Shown one piece after another: positions 5,574-11,992 of a stretch of 11,992 nt of DNA. Below the pieces are notes generated by a model. That model ran no database searches. It was not told the DNA's origin and saw nothing but the letters and a program-made list of their open reading frames with translations. Within the stretch, counting starts at the first letter, position 1, and every line of letters starts with the position of its first letter. Made by a program: the position numbers and the translations under genes. Source of the stretch: Burkholderiales bacterium (lineage in GTDB: Bacteria; Pseudomonadota; Gammaproteobacteria; Burkholderiales; SG8-41); NCBI GenBank assembly GCA_005800795.1, contig SYEN01000359.1, forward strand, positions 1 to 11,992, written 5' to 3'.

Positions 5574-6533
5574 ATGAAACCCATACGTATCGCCTGCATC
5601 GCTACATTGCTGTTCGCGCACGCCGCGCAAGCACAAGACTACCCCTCGCGCCCTGTGCGCGTGGTCGTCCCTTTCGCCTCTGGCGGCCCTGCGGAAATCA
5701 TCGCGCGGCTCACCACGCAAAAAATGACCGAGCACATGAAGCAAACCTTTGTTATCGACACGCGCGGTGGTGGCGGCGGCACCATCGGCATGGACATCGT
5801 GGCGAAAGCTGCTCCCGACGGTTACACCTTGATGCTGCACACCATCGGGCATGTGATCGCGCCAGGGCTCTACCGCAAGCTGCCGTTCGATACCGAAAAG
5901 GATTTCGCGCCGATTTGCGTCGCCAACACCACGCAGTTGATGCTGGTCACGCACCCGACAGTGCAGGTTAAAAGCGTGAAAGAACTCATCGTGCTGGCGC
6001 GGGCCAAGCCCAAGGCGCTGACTTACGCTTCGTCAGGCAGCGGCGGCATCAGTCATCTCGCCGGGCATTTGTTCGCGTCGATGGCGGGGATAGAGTTGTT
6101 GCACGTGCCGTACAAAGGCATGGGGCCGGGGCTCACCGATGTGGTGGCAGGCCAGGTGAACATGGTGTTCCCTGATCCGGCAGTGGCGCTGCCGCATGTG
6201 CGGGCGAACCGCTTGAATGCGCTGGGCGTCACCGGCGCCAAACGCGTGCCCAGCGCGTCGCATATTCCCACCATCGCCGAAGCTGGCGTGGCCGGTTATG
6301 AAGTGCCAGTGTGGTATGGCTATCTCGCGCCGCGCGGTGTGCCGCGCGCCATCGTCGACAAAATTCATACAGGCGTTGCCAAAGCCATGGCAAGCCCCGA
6401 GTTGCGCGAGCGTTATCTTGGTGAGGGTGGTGATGCCACGGTGCGCGGGCCTGACGAGTTTGCCGTGCTGATCCGTAGCGAACTTGTGAAGTGGGCCAAA
6501 GTGATAAAAGAAGCCGGCGTGCGCATCGACTAG
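5574..6533 (+). CDS. Bug-family tripartite tricarboxylate transporter substrate-binding protein
   Basis: The 319-residue protein has a Sec signal peptide (MKPIRIACIATLLFAHAAQA, cleaved near residue 20), then QDYPSRPVRVVVPFASGG and the block RGGGGGTIGMDIVAKAAPDG YTL, as expected of mature periplasmic Bug receptors of about 300 residues. HVPYKGMGPGLTDVVAGQVN (around 185-204) and IPTIAEAGVAGYE are further family hallmarks. Bug proteins bind carboxylates or similar small acids and either feed a TctAB-type permease or act in sensing; no permease gene is nearby. At the ligand-binding helix it has PAEIIARL with Glu41 where most members have Asp, and Thr70 where GGN is usual. The ATG at 5574 has no strong ribosome site. 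It is isolated between remnants, but its frame is intact. Confidence 0.93.
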   Translation: MKPIRIACIATLLFAHAAQAQDYPSRPVRVVVPFASGGPAEIIARLTTQKMTEHMKQTFVIDTRGGGGGTIGMDIVAKAAPDGYTLMLHTIGHVIAPGLYRKLPFDTEKDFAPICVANTTQLMLVTHPTVQVKSVKELIVLARAKPKALTYASSGSGGISHLAGHLFASMAGIELLHVPYKGMGPGLTDVVAGQVNMVFPDPAVALPHVRANRLNALGVTGAKRVPSASHIPTIAEAGVAGYEVPVWYGYLAPRGVPRAIVDKIHTGVAKAMASPELRERYLGEGGDATVRGPDEFAVLIRSELVKWAKVIKEAGVRID

Positions 6534-6537
6534 CGCG

Positions 6538-6588
6538 CTTTTCTCGCTCCAGCGGGCACGTGCTGACGTGGGCTGCGAGCGGGAAAAG
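6538..6588 (+). terminator. Long nested hairpin after the Bug gene
   Basis: The arms CTTTTC-T-CGCTC-CAGC (6538-6553) and GCTG-C-GAGCG-G-GAAAAG (6572-6588) pair over about 16 positions with one wobble and one bulged C. The loop contains a second perfect hairpin, CACGT-GCTG-ACGTG (6557-6570). It begins five bases after the Bug stop codon, where a terminator belongs. A T-rich run does not follow directly (ATTTTATT comes about 11 bases later), so Rho-independent termination is plausible but not certain; mRNA stabilisation is an alternative. Confidence 0.55.
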
Positions 6589-6614
6589 ATGACTATCTGA
6601 TTTTATTGACACTT

Positions 6615-6773
6615 TAAAAAAGGGCGGAGAATCACGCCGCCGCGCTGGAAATCTATTACATGCACTACATGTTCGGGCGCATTCACAGGACGTAGCGCGT
6701 TACTGCGGCGATGGAAGCCAAAGTTTCTGACCACGTATGGGGCCTTGATGAAGCAGACGCACTTGCCACTTGA
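6615..6773 (+). pseudogene. C-terminal remnant of an IS1-like DDE transposase
   Basis: One frame reads KKRAENHAAALEIYYMHYMF, GRIHRT, a TAG (6693-6695), then RVTAAMEAKVSDHVWGLDEA up to a TGA. This matches the conserved tail SKKLENH...HF.HYNFCRIH.TLRVTPAMAAGV.D.VW of IS1-like DDE transposases often found in proteobacteria, including its terminal catalytic-Glu region. The usual TLRVTPAM is broken by a stop (T*RVTAAM). Only about 50 residues remain and there is no start. It is debris of an insertion sequence next to the minus-strand operon's end. Confidence 0.7.
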
Positions 6774-6796
6774 GGAAAAATGTCGTGAGCAAAACG

Positions 6797-7029
6797 ATGC
6801 ACAAGTATGAGTATGAAATAACGAAAATAGGCAAGAAAGATGGACTCCCTTTCAACCCAATGTTGAATTTGTTTTAACGAGTTGAGGTGGTAACGAAGAC
6901 AAACCGCCGAGTGTTTTTGCTCGCCTAATGACGGAGGATAAAATCGCCTATCACGTCAAGACACTTAAAGATGATCTTGATGCGGTAAGCCGACAAGCAA
7001 AGACCCCACCGTGCAAAGCCATCGACTAA
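6797..7029 (+). pseudogene. Small unknown gene, probably frameshifted
   Basis: Two short plus-strand frames look like parts of one protein. The first (ATG 6797) reads MHKYEYEITKIGKKDGLPFN followed by PMLNLF and a TAA. The second, in another frame, becomes plausible from GGNEDKPPSVFARL and runs MTEDKIAYHVKTLKDDLDAV SRQAKTPP to a TAA at 7027. Joined, they would form a 70-80 residue, charged, partly helical protein. I do not recognise a family. If only the second part is real, an ATG at 6928 preceded by a weak site would give 33 residues. The rest of the interval up to 7066 shows nothing else. Confidence 0.3.
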
Positions 7030-7066
7030 ACGCAGCGTTACACATCAAACTGAGACACTACCTAAT

Positions 7067-8323
7067 TTATATGACCTTGTCTCTAGCTAGTTGATCGAGC
7101 GTCTCTTTCGATAGGCCAAGCCAATTCTGGTACACCTTTGTGTTTTGTTCGCCGAGACGGCCGCTGGGTTGCAGTGGCACCAGCGGAATGCCGTCGATAC
7201 GTATGGGGCTGTGCTGTAGCACGACCTTGCCGAATTCAGGATGGTCGATCCGTTGCAGCGTGCCGCGAGCATGCATATTCGGATCATTGATGACGTCGGC
7301 CATATCACGCACGGGTGCATGCGGCACGCGGTGTGCCAGCAGCAATGTGACCAGCTGCTGGCGGTCGAAATGGACTGTCCACTGGCCAACCAGCGCATCG
7401 ACGTCATTAAGGTGCTTGATGCGGCTTTTCAGGTCGCAGAAGCGCGGATCTTGTTCCAGGGCCTCGCAGCCCATGGCCTTGAGCAAGGCGAAAAAATGCC
7501 GGTTGTTATTGCAGATTATCGCGATGTGCCCATCGCGCGCAGGATAAACGTTGTAGGGGCTTTCAGCCAGGCCACCGTGACGGTTGCCGGTGCGCGGTGG
7601 CAGTTTGCCGCCGCTGCCGTGGTACATGCCGAGATTGGAGCTCAATGACGCGTAGACCGCCTCCTGCATCGAGACTTCCACTATTTTTCCCTTGCCAGTC
7701 TGTTCGCGCTCGTAGAGGGCCATCATGATGCCGCCGAACAGGTGTGCGCCCGCGAAAAAGTCACATACGGCAGGGCCTGCTTTGACCGGCTCGCGATCCT
7801 GAAATCCGGTAATGCTCATCACGCCCGACATCGCCTGCACTGTCAGGTCCATTGCCGGATAGTCGCGGTAAGGTCCGGAGCGGCCATAACCGGTACTGGA
7901 TGCATAAATCAGGCGCGGGTTCTCTTGTTGCAGCGCGGCAGCGCCGATGCCCAGACGGTCGGTAACGCCGGGCGCAAAATTTTCCACCAGCACATCGGCT
8001 TTGCGCACCATGTCCAGCAGCAGCGAGCGGCCGCGTGCCGTCTTCAGATTCAAGGTGATTGCCTGCTTGTTGCTGTTCAGCATGGCAAAGGGCAGGGCAG
8101 CGCCACCAAGGTTCGCGCGTAGCCGTAAGTGCTCGCCACCCAGCGGTTCAATTTTGATTACGGTGGCGCCCGCCATGGCCATGAGAAACGTCGCGTAGGG
8201 GCCGTTGTAGATGTGCGAGAGGTCGATCACGACAACGCCTTGCAGCGCTTGCCCCGGCGCCGGTGGGGGCGTCTGCGCAGCTGCGGCCTTTTGCCGTGCG
8301 CTGGTTTTTTTCTTCGCTGTCAT
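7067..8323 (-). CDS. CaiB/BaiF (class III) CoA-transferase, last gene of operon
   Basis: The 418-residue protein has the family opening LQGVVVIDLSHIYNGPYATF followed by IKIEPLGGEHLR (about 28-68), then LNSNKQAITLNL, ADVLVENFAPGV and GYGRSGPYRDYPAMDLTVQA. The catalytic aspartate should be Asp188 in KAGPAVCDFFAG, aligned with Asp169 of formyl-CoA transferase. Such enzymes move CoA between carboxylic acids through an aspartyl-CoA anhydride/thioester and work as interlocked dimers in the cytoplasm. Residues 1-25 form an unusual Lys/Ala/Pro-rich tail (MTAKKKTSARQKAAAAQTPP) ahead of the domain. It starts 12 bases after the Bug gene stop, so the two are co-transcribed. Acyl donor and acceptor are unknown. 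Confidence 0.93.
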   Translation of the reverse strand: MTAKKKTSARQKAAAAQTPPPAPGQALQGVVVIDLSHIYNGPYATFLMAMAGATVIKIEPLGGEHLRLRANLGGAALPFAMLNSNKQAITLNLKTARGRSLLLDMVRKADVLVENFAPGVTDRLGIGAAALQQENPRLIYASSTGYGRSGPYRDYPAMDLTVQAMSGVMSITGFQDREPVKAGPAVCDFFAGAHLFGGIMMALYEREQTGKGKIVEVSMQEAVYASLSSNLGMYHGSGGKLPPRTGNRHGGLAESPYNVYPARDGHIAIICNNNRHFFALLKAMGCEALEQDPRFCDLKSRIKHLNDVDALVGQWTVHFDRQQLVTLLLAHRVPHAPVRDMADVINDPNMHARGTLQRIDHPEFGKVVLQHSPIRIDGIPLVPLQPSGRLGEQNTKVYQNWLGLSKETLDQLARDKVI

Positions 8324-8335
8324 GCCTGAGCGACC

Positions 8336-9313
8336 CTAGTCCGCGCGCATGCCAGACGCCTTGGCGATCCTCGCCCACTTGTCAATTTCGGCACGCAAGA
8401 ACTTGGCATACTCTTCCGGCGTGCTGCCCGCGGGCTCAGAGCCTTGTGCCAGCAGCGATGCGCGCACTTCCGGGATGCGCACGATGCGCGCCAGCTCTTC
8501 GCTCAACTTGCCAACGACGGGCTTGGGCGTGCCGACTGGCGCGAGCAGGCCGTACCAGGCGCCGACTTCGTAGCCCGCAACGCCCGCTTCCGTGATGGTG
8601 GGCAACTCCGGCGCAGCCGCCGATCGCTTCGGGCCCGTGGTGGCCAGCGCGCGCAGGCGGCCGGATTTGGCGAAGTCCCGCGTCATGGTCATAGTGCCGA
8701 AAATCAGGTGAATTTGCCCGGCGATCACATCGGACAGTGCCGGCGCACCGCCCTTGTACGGCACATGCACAATGTCTACTTGCGCCATGTACTTGAACAG
8801 TTCGCCGGCCACGTGATTGGCGGTACCCATGCCGCCCGATGAATAATTCAACTGTCCAGGCCTGGCTTTGGCAAGCGTCACCAGATCCTGGATCGACTTT
8901 ACCGGCAGCGAGGGGTGGACCACCAACATCATGGGCACCGTCACCAGCAAGGATACCGGATCGAAATTCGTTACCGGATTGATGGGCAGCTTGGGAAACA
9001 GACTAACGTTGACTGAATTGGACAAGGATGCTATCAGCAGCGTATAGCCATCGGGCGTTGCGCGCGCCACCAGCTCGGTGCCGATATTGCCCGCGCCGCC
9101 GGTACGATTGTCCACAATAAATTGTTTACCCAGCGCTTCGGTCAGGCGCTGTCCGGCAAGCCGCCCGGTCAAATCGGTGCCACCGCCGGGGGCATAAGGG
9201 ACTACTAGCCGCACGCTCCGTTCCGGATACTGTGCGAGCACGGCACCCGCGGTAAACAATAGCGATGTCGCCACTAATGCCGACGATTTTAAGAATGGGT
9301 AACTGGACGCCAT
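8336..9313 (-). CDS. Bug-family tripartite tricarboxylate transporter substrate-binding protein
   Basis: This 325-residue protein carries a signal peptide (cleavage near residue 27, after AVLA) and the canonical blocks VRLVVPYAPGGGTDLTGRLA with Asp47 in the ligand loop, FIVDNRTGGAGNIGTELVAR, TPDGYTLL, HVPYKGGAPALSDVIAGQIH and LPTITEAGVAGYE. It should be a periplasmic receptor for a carboxylate. AGGAG lies at a good distance before the ATG at 9313. It is embedded in the minus-strand operon between two CaiB/BaiF genes (48 bases from the upstream stop if counted to 9362, 12 bases to the next start), so its ligand is likely the acid activated by these transferases. No TctA/TctB permease lies in the window. 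Confidence 0.95.
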   Translation of the reverse strand: MASSYPFLKSSALVATSLLFTAGAVLAQYPERSVRLVVPYAPGGGTDLTGRLAGQRLTEALGKQFIVDNRTGGAGNIGTELVARATPDGYTLLIASLSNSVNVSLFPKLPINPVTNFDPVSLLVTVPMMLVVHPSLPVKSIQDLVTLAKARPGQLNYSSGGMGTANHVAGELFKYMAQVDIVHVPYKGGAPALSDVIAGQIHLIFGTMTMTRDFAKSGRLRALATTGPKRSAAAPELPTITEAGVAGYEVGAWYGLLAPVGTPKPVVGKLSEELARIVRIPEVRASLLAQGSEPAGSTPEEYAKFLRAEIDKWARIAKASGMRAD

Positions 9314-9361
9314 GCCATTTTTCTCCTCATCATTTTTTTATGGACATCGATAGTTTGCGCA

Positions 9362-10597
9362 TTATCCACCCGCTCCAATGACCTTGCGTTGCGCCAGCGC
9401 GATGACCTCATCTTCTGTCATGCCCAGCAAAGAACACAGTACGCCGCTGGTGTTTGCCCCCAATTGGGGGGCCGGGGTCAGTGGCTCGTCGTTCCATTGA
9501 GCAGCGCGAATCGGACAAGCCGCAACCTGTACCGGAACGCCGTCCTGATCCAGCGGACGCAGACTTTGGTTGTGTTGCACCTGTTCGGTATGCACCGCGT
9601 CGTGCAATTCGAGAACCGGGCTATTCGGTACGTCAGCGGCGTCCAGCAGGTCAAGCCACTCGGCCCGCGTTTTTCGCGCGAAGATCCGTTCCAGTTCGGG
9701 AATCAAGGTAGCGCGATTGGCCAGTCGTGCTGGATTGGTGACATAGCGCGGGTCTTTGATCCATGCCTCGCGATCGACAGCCTTGCAAAGATTCCACCAG
9801 AACTCGCGGGTGAAAGCGCCGACCATTACGTACTCGCCATCACTGCACAAAAAAGCCTGATACGGCACGATCTGCGCGTGGCCACGTCCCAGGCGATCCA
9901 CTTGGCGTCCCAACGTGGCCACCGAGGGGATGTAATTGCACATCATATTGAGCGAGGCGTCCAGCATCGCCACTTCAATGTGCTGGCCCTCGGGAAAGCG
10001 CTCGCGCGCAAACAGCGCCGCCAGCACGCCCGACAGGCCAAACAAGCCGCTGGAAAAATCCGCAATCGGAGCACCGATGCGCACTGGCCCACCGCCGACC
10101 TCGCCGGTAATGCCCATCAGGCCCGACACGCTTTGCATGATGACGTCGTTGGCTGGACGCTTGGACCAGGGGCCGCTTGACCCGAACGCCGAGATGGAAC
10201 AGTACACCAGCCCACGACGCAATGGGGCCAGCGCGTCAAAGCCGAGGCCGAGCCGGCTCATGACCTGCGGGCGGAAGTTTTCCACGATCACGTCACTCTG
10301 TGCGGCCAGACGCCGCGCGATGGCCACGCCTTCCGGCACCGCAAGATCAAGCACAATGCCCTTCTTGTTGCGGTTCAGGCTGACATAGTAATCAGAATCC
10401 TTGGGGCCAAGCCCGGGCATCGGCACCCCCATCGAGCGGCTGCCGTCGCCGTTGCGCGGCTTTTCGATCTTGATCACTTCGGCGCCAAGATCGCCGAGCA
10501 GCATCGATGCAAAGGGACCTGCCGCTGCATGACTGAAATCCAGCACGCGTATACCTGCGAGCGGTCTGGCGTGCCGCGATGGTTGGGGTGGCGTCAT
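9362..10597 (-). CDS. CaiB/BaiF (class III) CoA-transferase, second gene of operon
   Basis: From the ATG at 10597 the protein has 411 residues and shows LAGIRVLDFSHAAAGPFASM (13-32), LGAEVIKIEKPRNGDGSR, YYVSLNRNKKGIVLDL, SDVIVENFRPQVMSRLGLGF and GSSGPWSKRPANDVIMQSVS. The catalytic residue is expected at Asp180 in RIGAPIADFSSG. It is clearly different from the other transferase of this operon, so the pair may form a heteromer or act on separate steps. The start is uncertain: an ATG at 10651 adds 18 residues and overlaps the upstream gene by 23 bases, which would suit translational coupling, but the 10597 start gives the usual short lead before the domain. Neither has a clear ribosome site. Frame upstream of 10651 is not real coding. 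Confidence 0.92.
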   Translation of the reverse strand: MTPPQPSRHARPLAGIRVLDFSHAAAGPFASMLLGDLGAEVIKIEKPRNGDGSRSMGVPMPGLGPKDSDYYVSLNRNKKGIVLDLAVPEGVAIARRLAAQSDVIVENFRPQVMSRLGLGFDALAPLRRGLVYCSISAFGSSGPWSKRPANDVIMQSVSGLMGITGEVGGGPVRIGAPIADFSSGLFGLSGVLAALFARERFPEGQHIEVAMLDASLNMMCNYIPSVATLGRQVDRLGRGHAQIVPYQAFLCSDGEYVMVGAFTREFWWNLCKAVDREAWIKDPRYVTNPARLANRATLIPELERIFARKTRAEWLDLLDAADVPNSPVLELHDAVHTEQVQHNQSLRPLDQDGVPVQVAACPIRAAQWNDEPLTPAPQLGANTSGVLCSLLGMTEDEVIALAQRKVIGAGG

Positions 10598-10628
10598 GGG
10601 CTGTTCGGGTGACAATGGCGCTGCCTGC

Positions 10629-11816
10629 TCAGACCCGGCGGTCAGCTTCATAGTCAATGGGGAAGGCCTGCAAAGACGCTGATTTCGACGGTAACGCCAC
10701 GACAGCGGTCCCCGGCATGATGTCGTCACCGCGCTGGTTGATACCGTGAATCTGACAGCTGACGTAGCCGATGCCGCTTTGCGCGCCGCGCCACTTGTCC
10801 GTGACTTCGCCCTGTATCCACACCGTATCACCGAGGAAATTCATGCCGCGGTATTGCGCAAACACCTCGGCGACCCAGCCATCGTCACCCGCCCAGTTGG
10901 TCATCAAATGGGTGGCCCATGCGCCGCGCTGCGAACCATAGTCATAAGGTGCGGGCATGCCGATCTCGGCTGCCATGAAGGCATCCCAGTGCACCCGCTC
11001 CACAGGTTGCGGAATGCCCGTCTCCGGATCTTTGACGGCGATCTTGGGTGATTGCGTGCGGTAGGCCAGCCAATACTGCCCGCTACGGATATGCGGTGAA
11101 CCGACACCCATCATCCACGCAATCATGTCGCCCACCGTGAGCGGGCCGCGCACAACCGGCTGAATCGCATCACCGATAGCGACATCCTCCCAATACCGCG
11201 GCTTAGTGCCGCGAACTTCCTCGGCACCCGTGGCCGCGTCGATTTTGCGTATTTCGTCGTCGCTGTATTTGGCTCTGGGAATCGACATGTATTTCCCGGC
11301 TTCTTTACCAGCCTCGCGCTCGGTGCGCACCGCCGACATTACGCAGCGCGCGATCAGTTCATCACGCTGGTTGTAGTACTTGAACTCGCGCCGTTGCATT
11401 TTCGAGCTGCCGGCATACTTGCCGGTGCGGTCTTCGAGCGCGGTCATCTCCTTGGTTGCGTGCACTTCGTCACCGTCGAGCAGCGGTCGATAGTAGGTCC
11501 ATTTGTCGTGGGCGTGCAGACCATGCACGCCCGGCAGACCTTCGCCGCGGCGCATATCCCAACTGCCCCACGTCACTGCGTACAACAGCGCCGGCGGCGC
11601 GACGCAGCGCCCGTAGCGGCTGGCCTTGCCGTGTGCCGGGTCGATCCAGAGCGGATTCATGTCACCGATGGCGCGCGCGGCGTGGCGTATGCTGTCCGTA
11701 TTGACGTAGCGGACAAATGGCTCCGTGATGGGGTAGACCTTGTTAAGCCGCCGCCGCACTTGTTCAACGGCTTCGTGCGTGATTTTGCCGTAGGTGCTTT
11801 TCGCTCCAGCGCTCAT
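10629..11816 (-). CDS. MaoC-like (double hot-dog) acyl-CoA hydratase/dehydratase, first gene of operon
   Basis: The ATG at 11816 follows AAGGAG at ideal distance and gives 395 residues. The N-terminal half has ARAIGDMNPLWIDPAH (47-62), the hot-dog hydratase motif, but with Trp57 where the R-specific hydratase motif GDxNPxH has His. The C-terminal half has PYDYGSQRGAWATHLMTNWA (290-309) and FLGDTVWIQGEVTDK (327-341), typical of the longer acyl dehydratases with an N-terminal FAS1-like region. Members reversibly hydrate enoyl-CoA esters. It leads the operon with two CaiB/BaiF transferases and a Bug receptor, so it likely acts on the CoA ester they produce. Exact substrate is unknown; mesaconyl- or itaconyl-CoA-type hydratases have comparable architecture, but no residue here proves that. 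Confidence 0.88.
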   Translation of the reverse strand: MSAGAKSTYGKITHEAVEQVRRRLNKVYPITEPFVRYVNTDSIRHAARAIGDMNPLWIDPAHGKASRYGRCVAPPALLYAVTWGSWDMRRGEGLPGVHGLHAHDKWTYYRPLLDGDEVHATKEMTALEDRTGKYAGSSKMQRREFKYYNQRDELIARCVMSAVRTEREAGKEAGKYMSIPRAKYSDDEIRKIDAATGAEEVRGTKPRYWEDVAIGDAIQPVVRGPLTVGDMIAWMMGVGSPHIRSGQYWLAYRTQSPKIAVKDPETGIPQPVERVHWDAFMAAEIGMPAPYDYGSQRGAWATHLMTNWAGDDGWVAEVFAQYRGMNFLGDTVWIQGEVTDKWRGAQSGIGYVSCQIHGINQRGDDIMPGTAVVALPSKSASLQAFPIDYEADRRV

Positions 11817-11821
11817 TTTTT

Positions 11822-11827
11822 CTCCTT
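11822..11827 (-). promoter_or_regulatory. Strong ribosome binding site of the MaoC-like gene
   Basis: AAGGAG on the minus strand ends five bases before the ATG at 11816. It settles the start, since the open frame extends another 50 codons upstream through AT-rich, non-coding-looking DNA. Confidence 0.85.
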
Positions 11828-11898
11828 GGTTTCGATGGCTAATTTTGCAAATTGTAAACGCATCAATTCGCCAGTCTGCGCAATTGAAATGCTTGAAT

Positions 11899-11914
11899 TT
11901 ATGTAAGTATGTGT
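11899..11914. promoter_or_regulatory. Candidate operator upstream of the CoA operon, related to 1587-1602
   Basis: The core ATGTAAGTATGTG (11901-11913) matches ATATAAGTATATG (1589-1601) at 11 of 13 positions, with A-to-G changes at two corresponding places. Both lie about 80 bases before the first gene of a minus-strand operon, in AT-rich surroundings. This copy is less symmetric. On the minus strand it reads CACATACTTACAT. A shared regulator is inferred, not shown. Confidence 0.4.
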
Positions 11915-11939
11915 TTTTTATAGGATTTTTCAGTAAGTG

Positions 11940-11979
11940 CTTCCACTCCCTTCGACTCCCTTCCACTCCCTTCCATTCC
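11940..11979. repeat. Tandem array of four 10-bp units
   Basis: The units are CTTCCACTCC, CTTCGACTCC, CTTCCACTCC and CTTCCATTCC, head to tail, followed by CATGGCC. The period of ten makes coding unlikely. It lies about 125 bases upstream of the MaoC-like gene start, beyond the candidate operator; more units could exist past the window edge only after a break, as the next bases do not fit. Confidence 0.8.
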
Positions 11980-11992
11980 CATGGCCGGTCTA

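Noticed and set aside
9389..10180. Long plus-strand open frame of 263 codons opposite the CaiB/BaiF gene
   Set aside because: A by-product of GC-rich codon use in the real minus-strand gene, which carries the full family pattern.
10652..10831. N-terminal extension of the second-gene CoA-transferase
   Set aside because: It lies wholly inside the MaoC-like coding region in another frame, and its Arg/Ser/Thr-rich sequence is unlike a transferase.
11394..11906. Plus-strand open frame of 170 codons opposite the MaoC-like gene
   Set aside because: It overlaps a real gene antisense, and its extension runs through the AT-rich leader; no recognisable domain.
11817..11966. Fifty-codon N-terminal extension of the MaoC-like protein
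   Set aside because: A strong AAGGAG directly precedes the ATG at 11816, and the upstream frame crosses AT-rich leader and the tandem repeat.
11940..11979. Possible start of a CRISPR array
   Set aside because: Units are only 10 bases and contiguous, with no spacers.

Overview
The window looks like an accessory region of a betaproteobacterial chromosome, most likely Burkholderiales. The main evidence is two intact Bug-type (tripartite tricarboxylate transporter, periplasmic receptor) genes plus a dead third one, two class III (CaiB/BaiF) CoA-transferases, a MaoC-like hydratase, a TauD-type dioxygenase and an amidase with a GatC-like subunit. This combination is typical of Alcaligenaceae and Comamonadaceae relatives. 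Genes are GC-rich, while several intergenic stretches are clearly AT-richer. No tRNA, rRNA or CRISPR array was seen.

Layout. (1) Positions 1-1507, minus strand: a probable operon of a TauD/TfdA-family dioxygenase, an AtzG/GatC-like small protein and the N-terminus of an amidase. The amidase frame stops looking like an amidase near position 50, and an amidase-like piece appears on the opposite strand (3-56), so the window begins at an inversion junction or an assembly chimera. (2) 1508-5573: a patchwork of remnants around two intact plus-strand genes, an EamA/DMT exporter-type membrane protein and an enoyl-CoA hydratase. The remnants are a C-terminal MBL-fold hydrolase fragment, an internally deleted IS5-type transposase, a broken Bug gene, an IS91-type transposase C-terminus, and three same-orientation copies (one very short) of a diverged repeat that seems linked to the IS91-type 3' end. 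(3) 5574-6588: an intact orphan Bug receptor followed by a long nested hairpin. (4) 6615-7029: a transposase C-terminal remnant and a probably frameshifted small gene. (5) 7067-11816, minus strand: a tight four-gene operon read MaoC-like hydratase, CaiB/BaiF transferase, Bug receptor, second CaiB/BaiF transferase. (6) The right edge holds the leader of that operon, with a pseudo-palindrome and a 10-bp tandem repeat.

How the genes may work together (inference). In the right-hand operon the Bug protein would bind an organic acid in the periplasm, the CaiB/BaiF enzymes would load it with CoA taken from another acyl-CoA, and the MaoC-like protein would hydrate or dehydrate the CoA ester. The substrate cannot be read from the sequence. 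A 13-bp core, ATRTAAGTATRTG, occurs upstream of both minus-strand operons at similar distances, so one regulator might control both. The middle of the window shows repeated transposition followed by decay.
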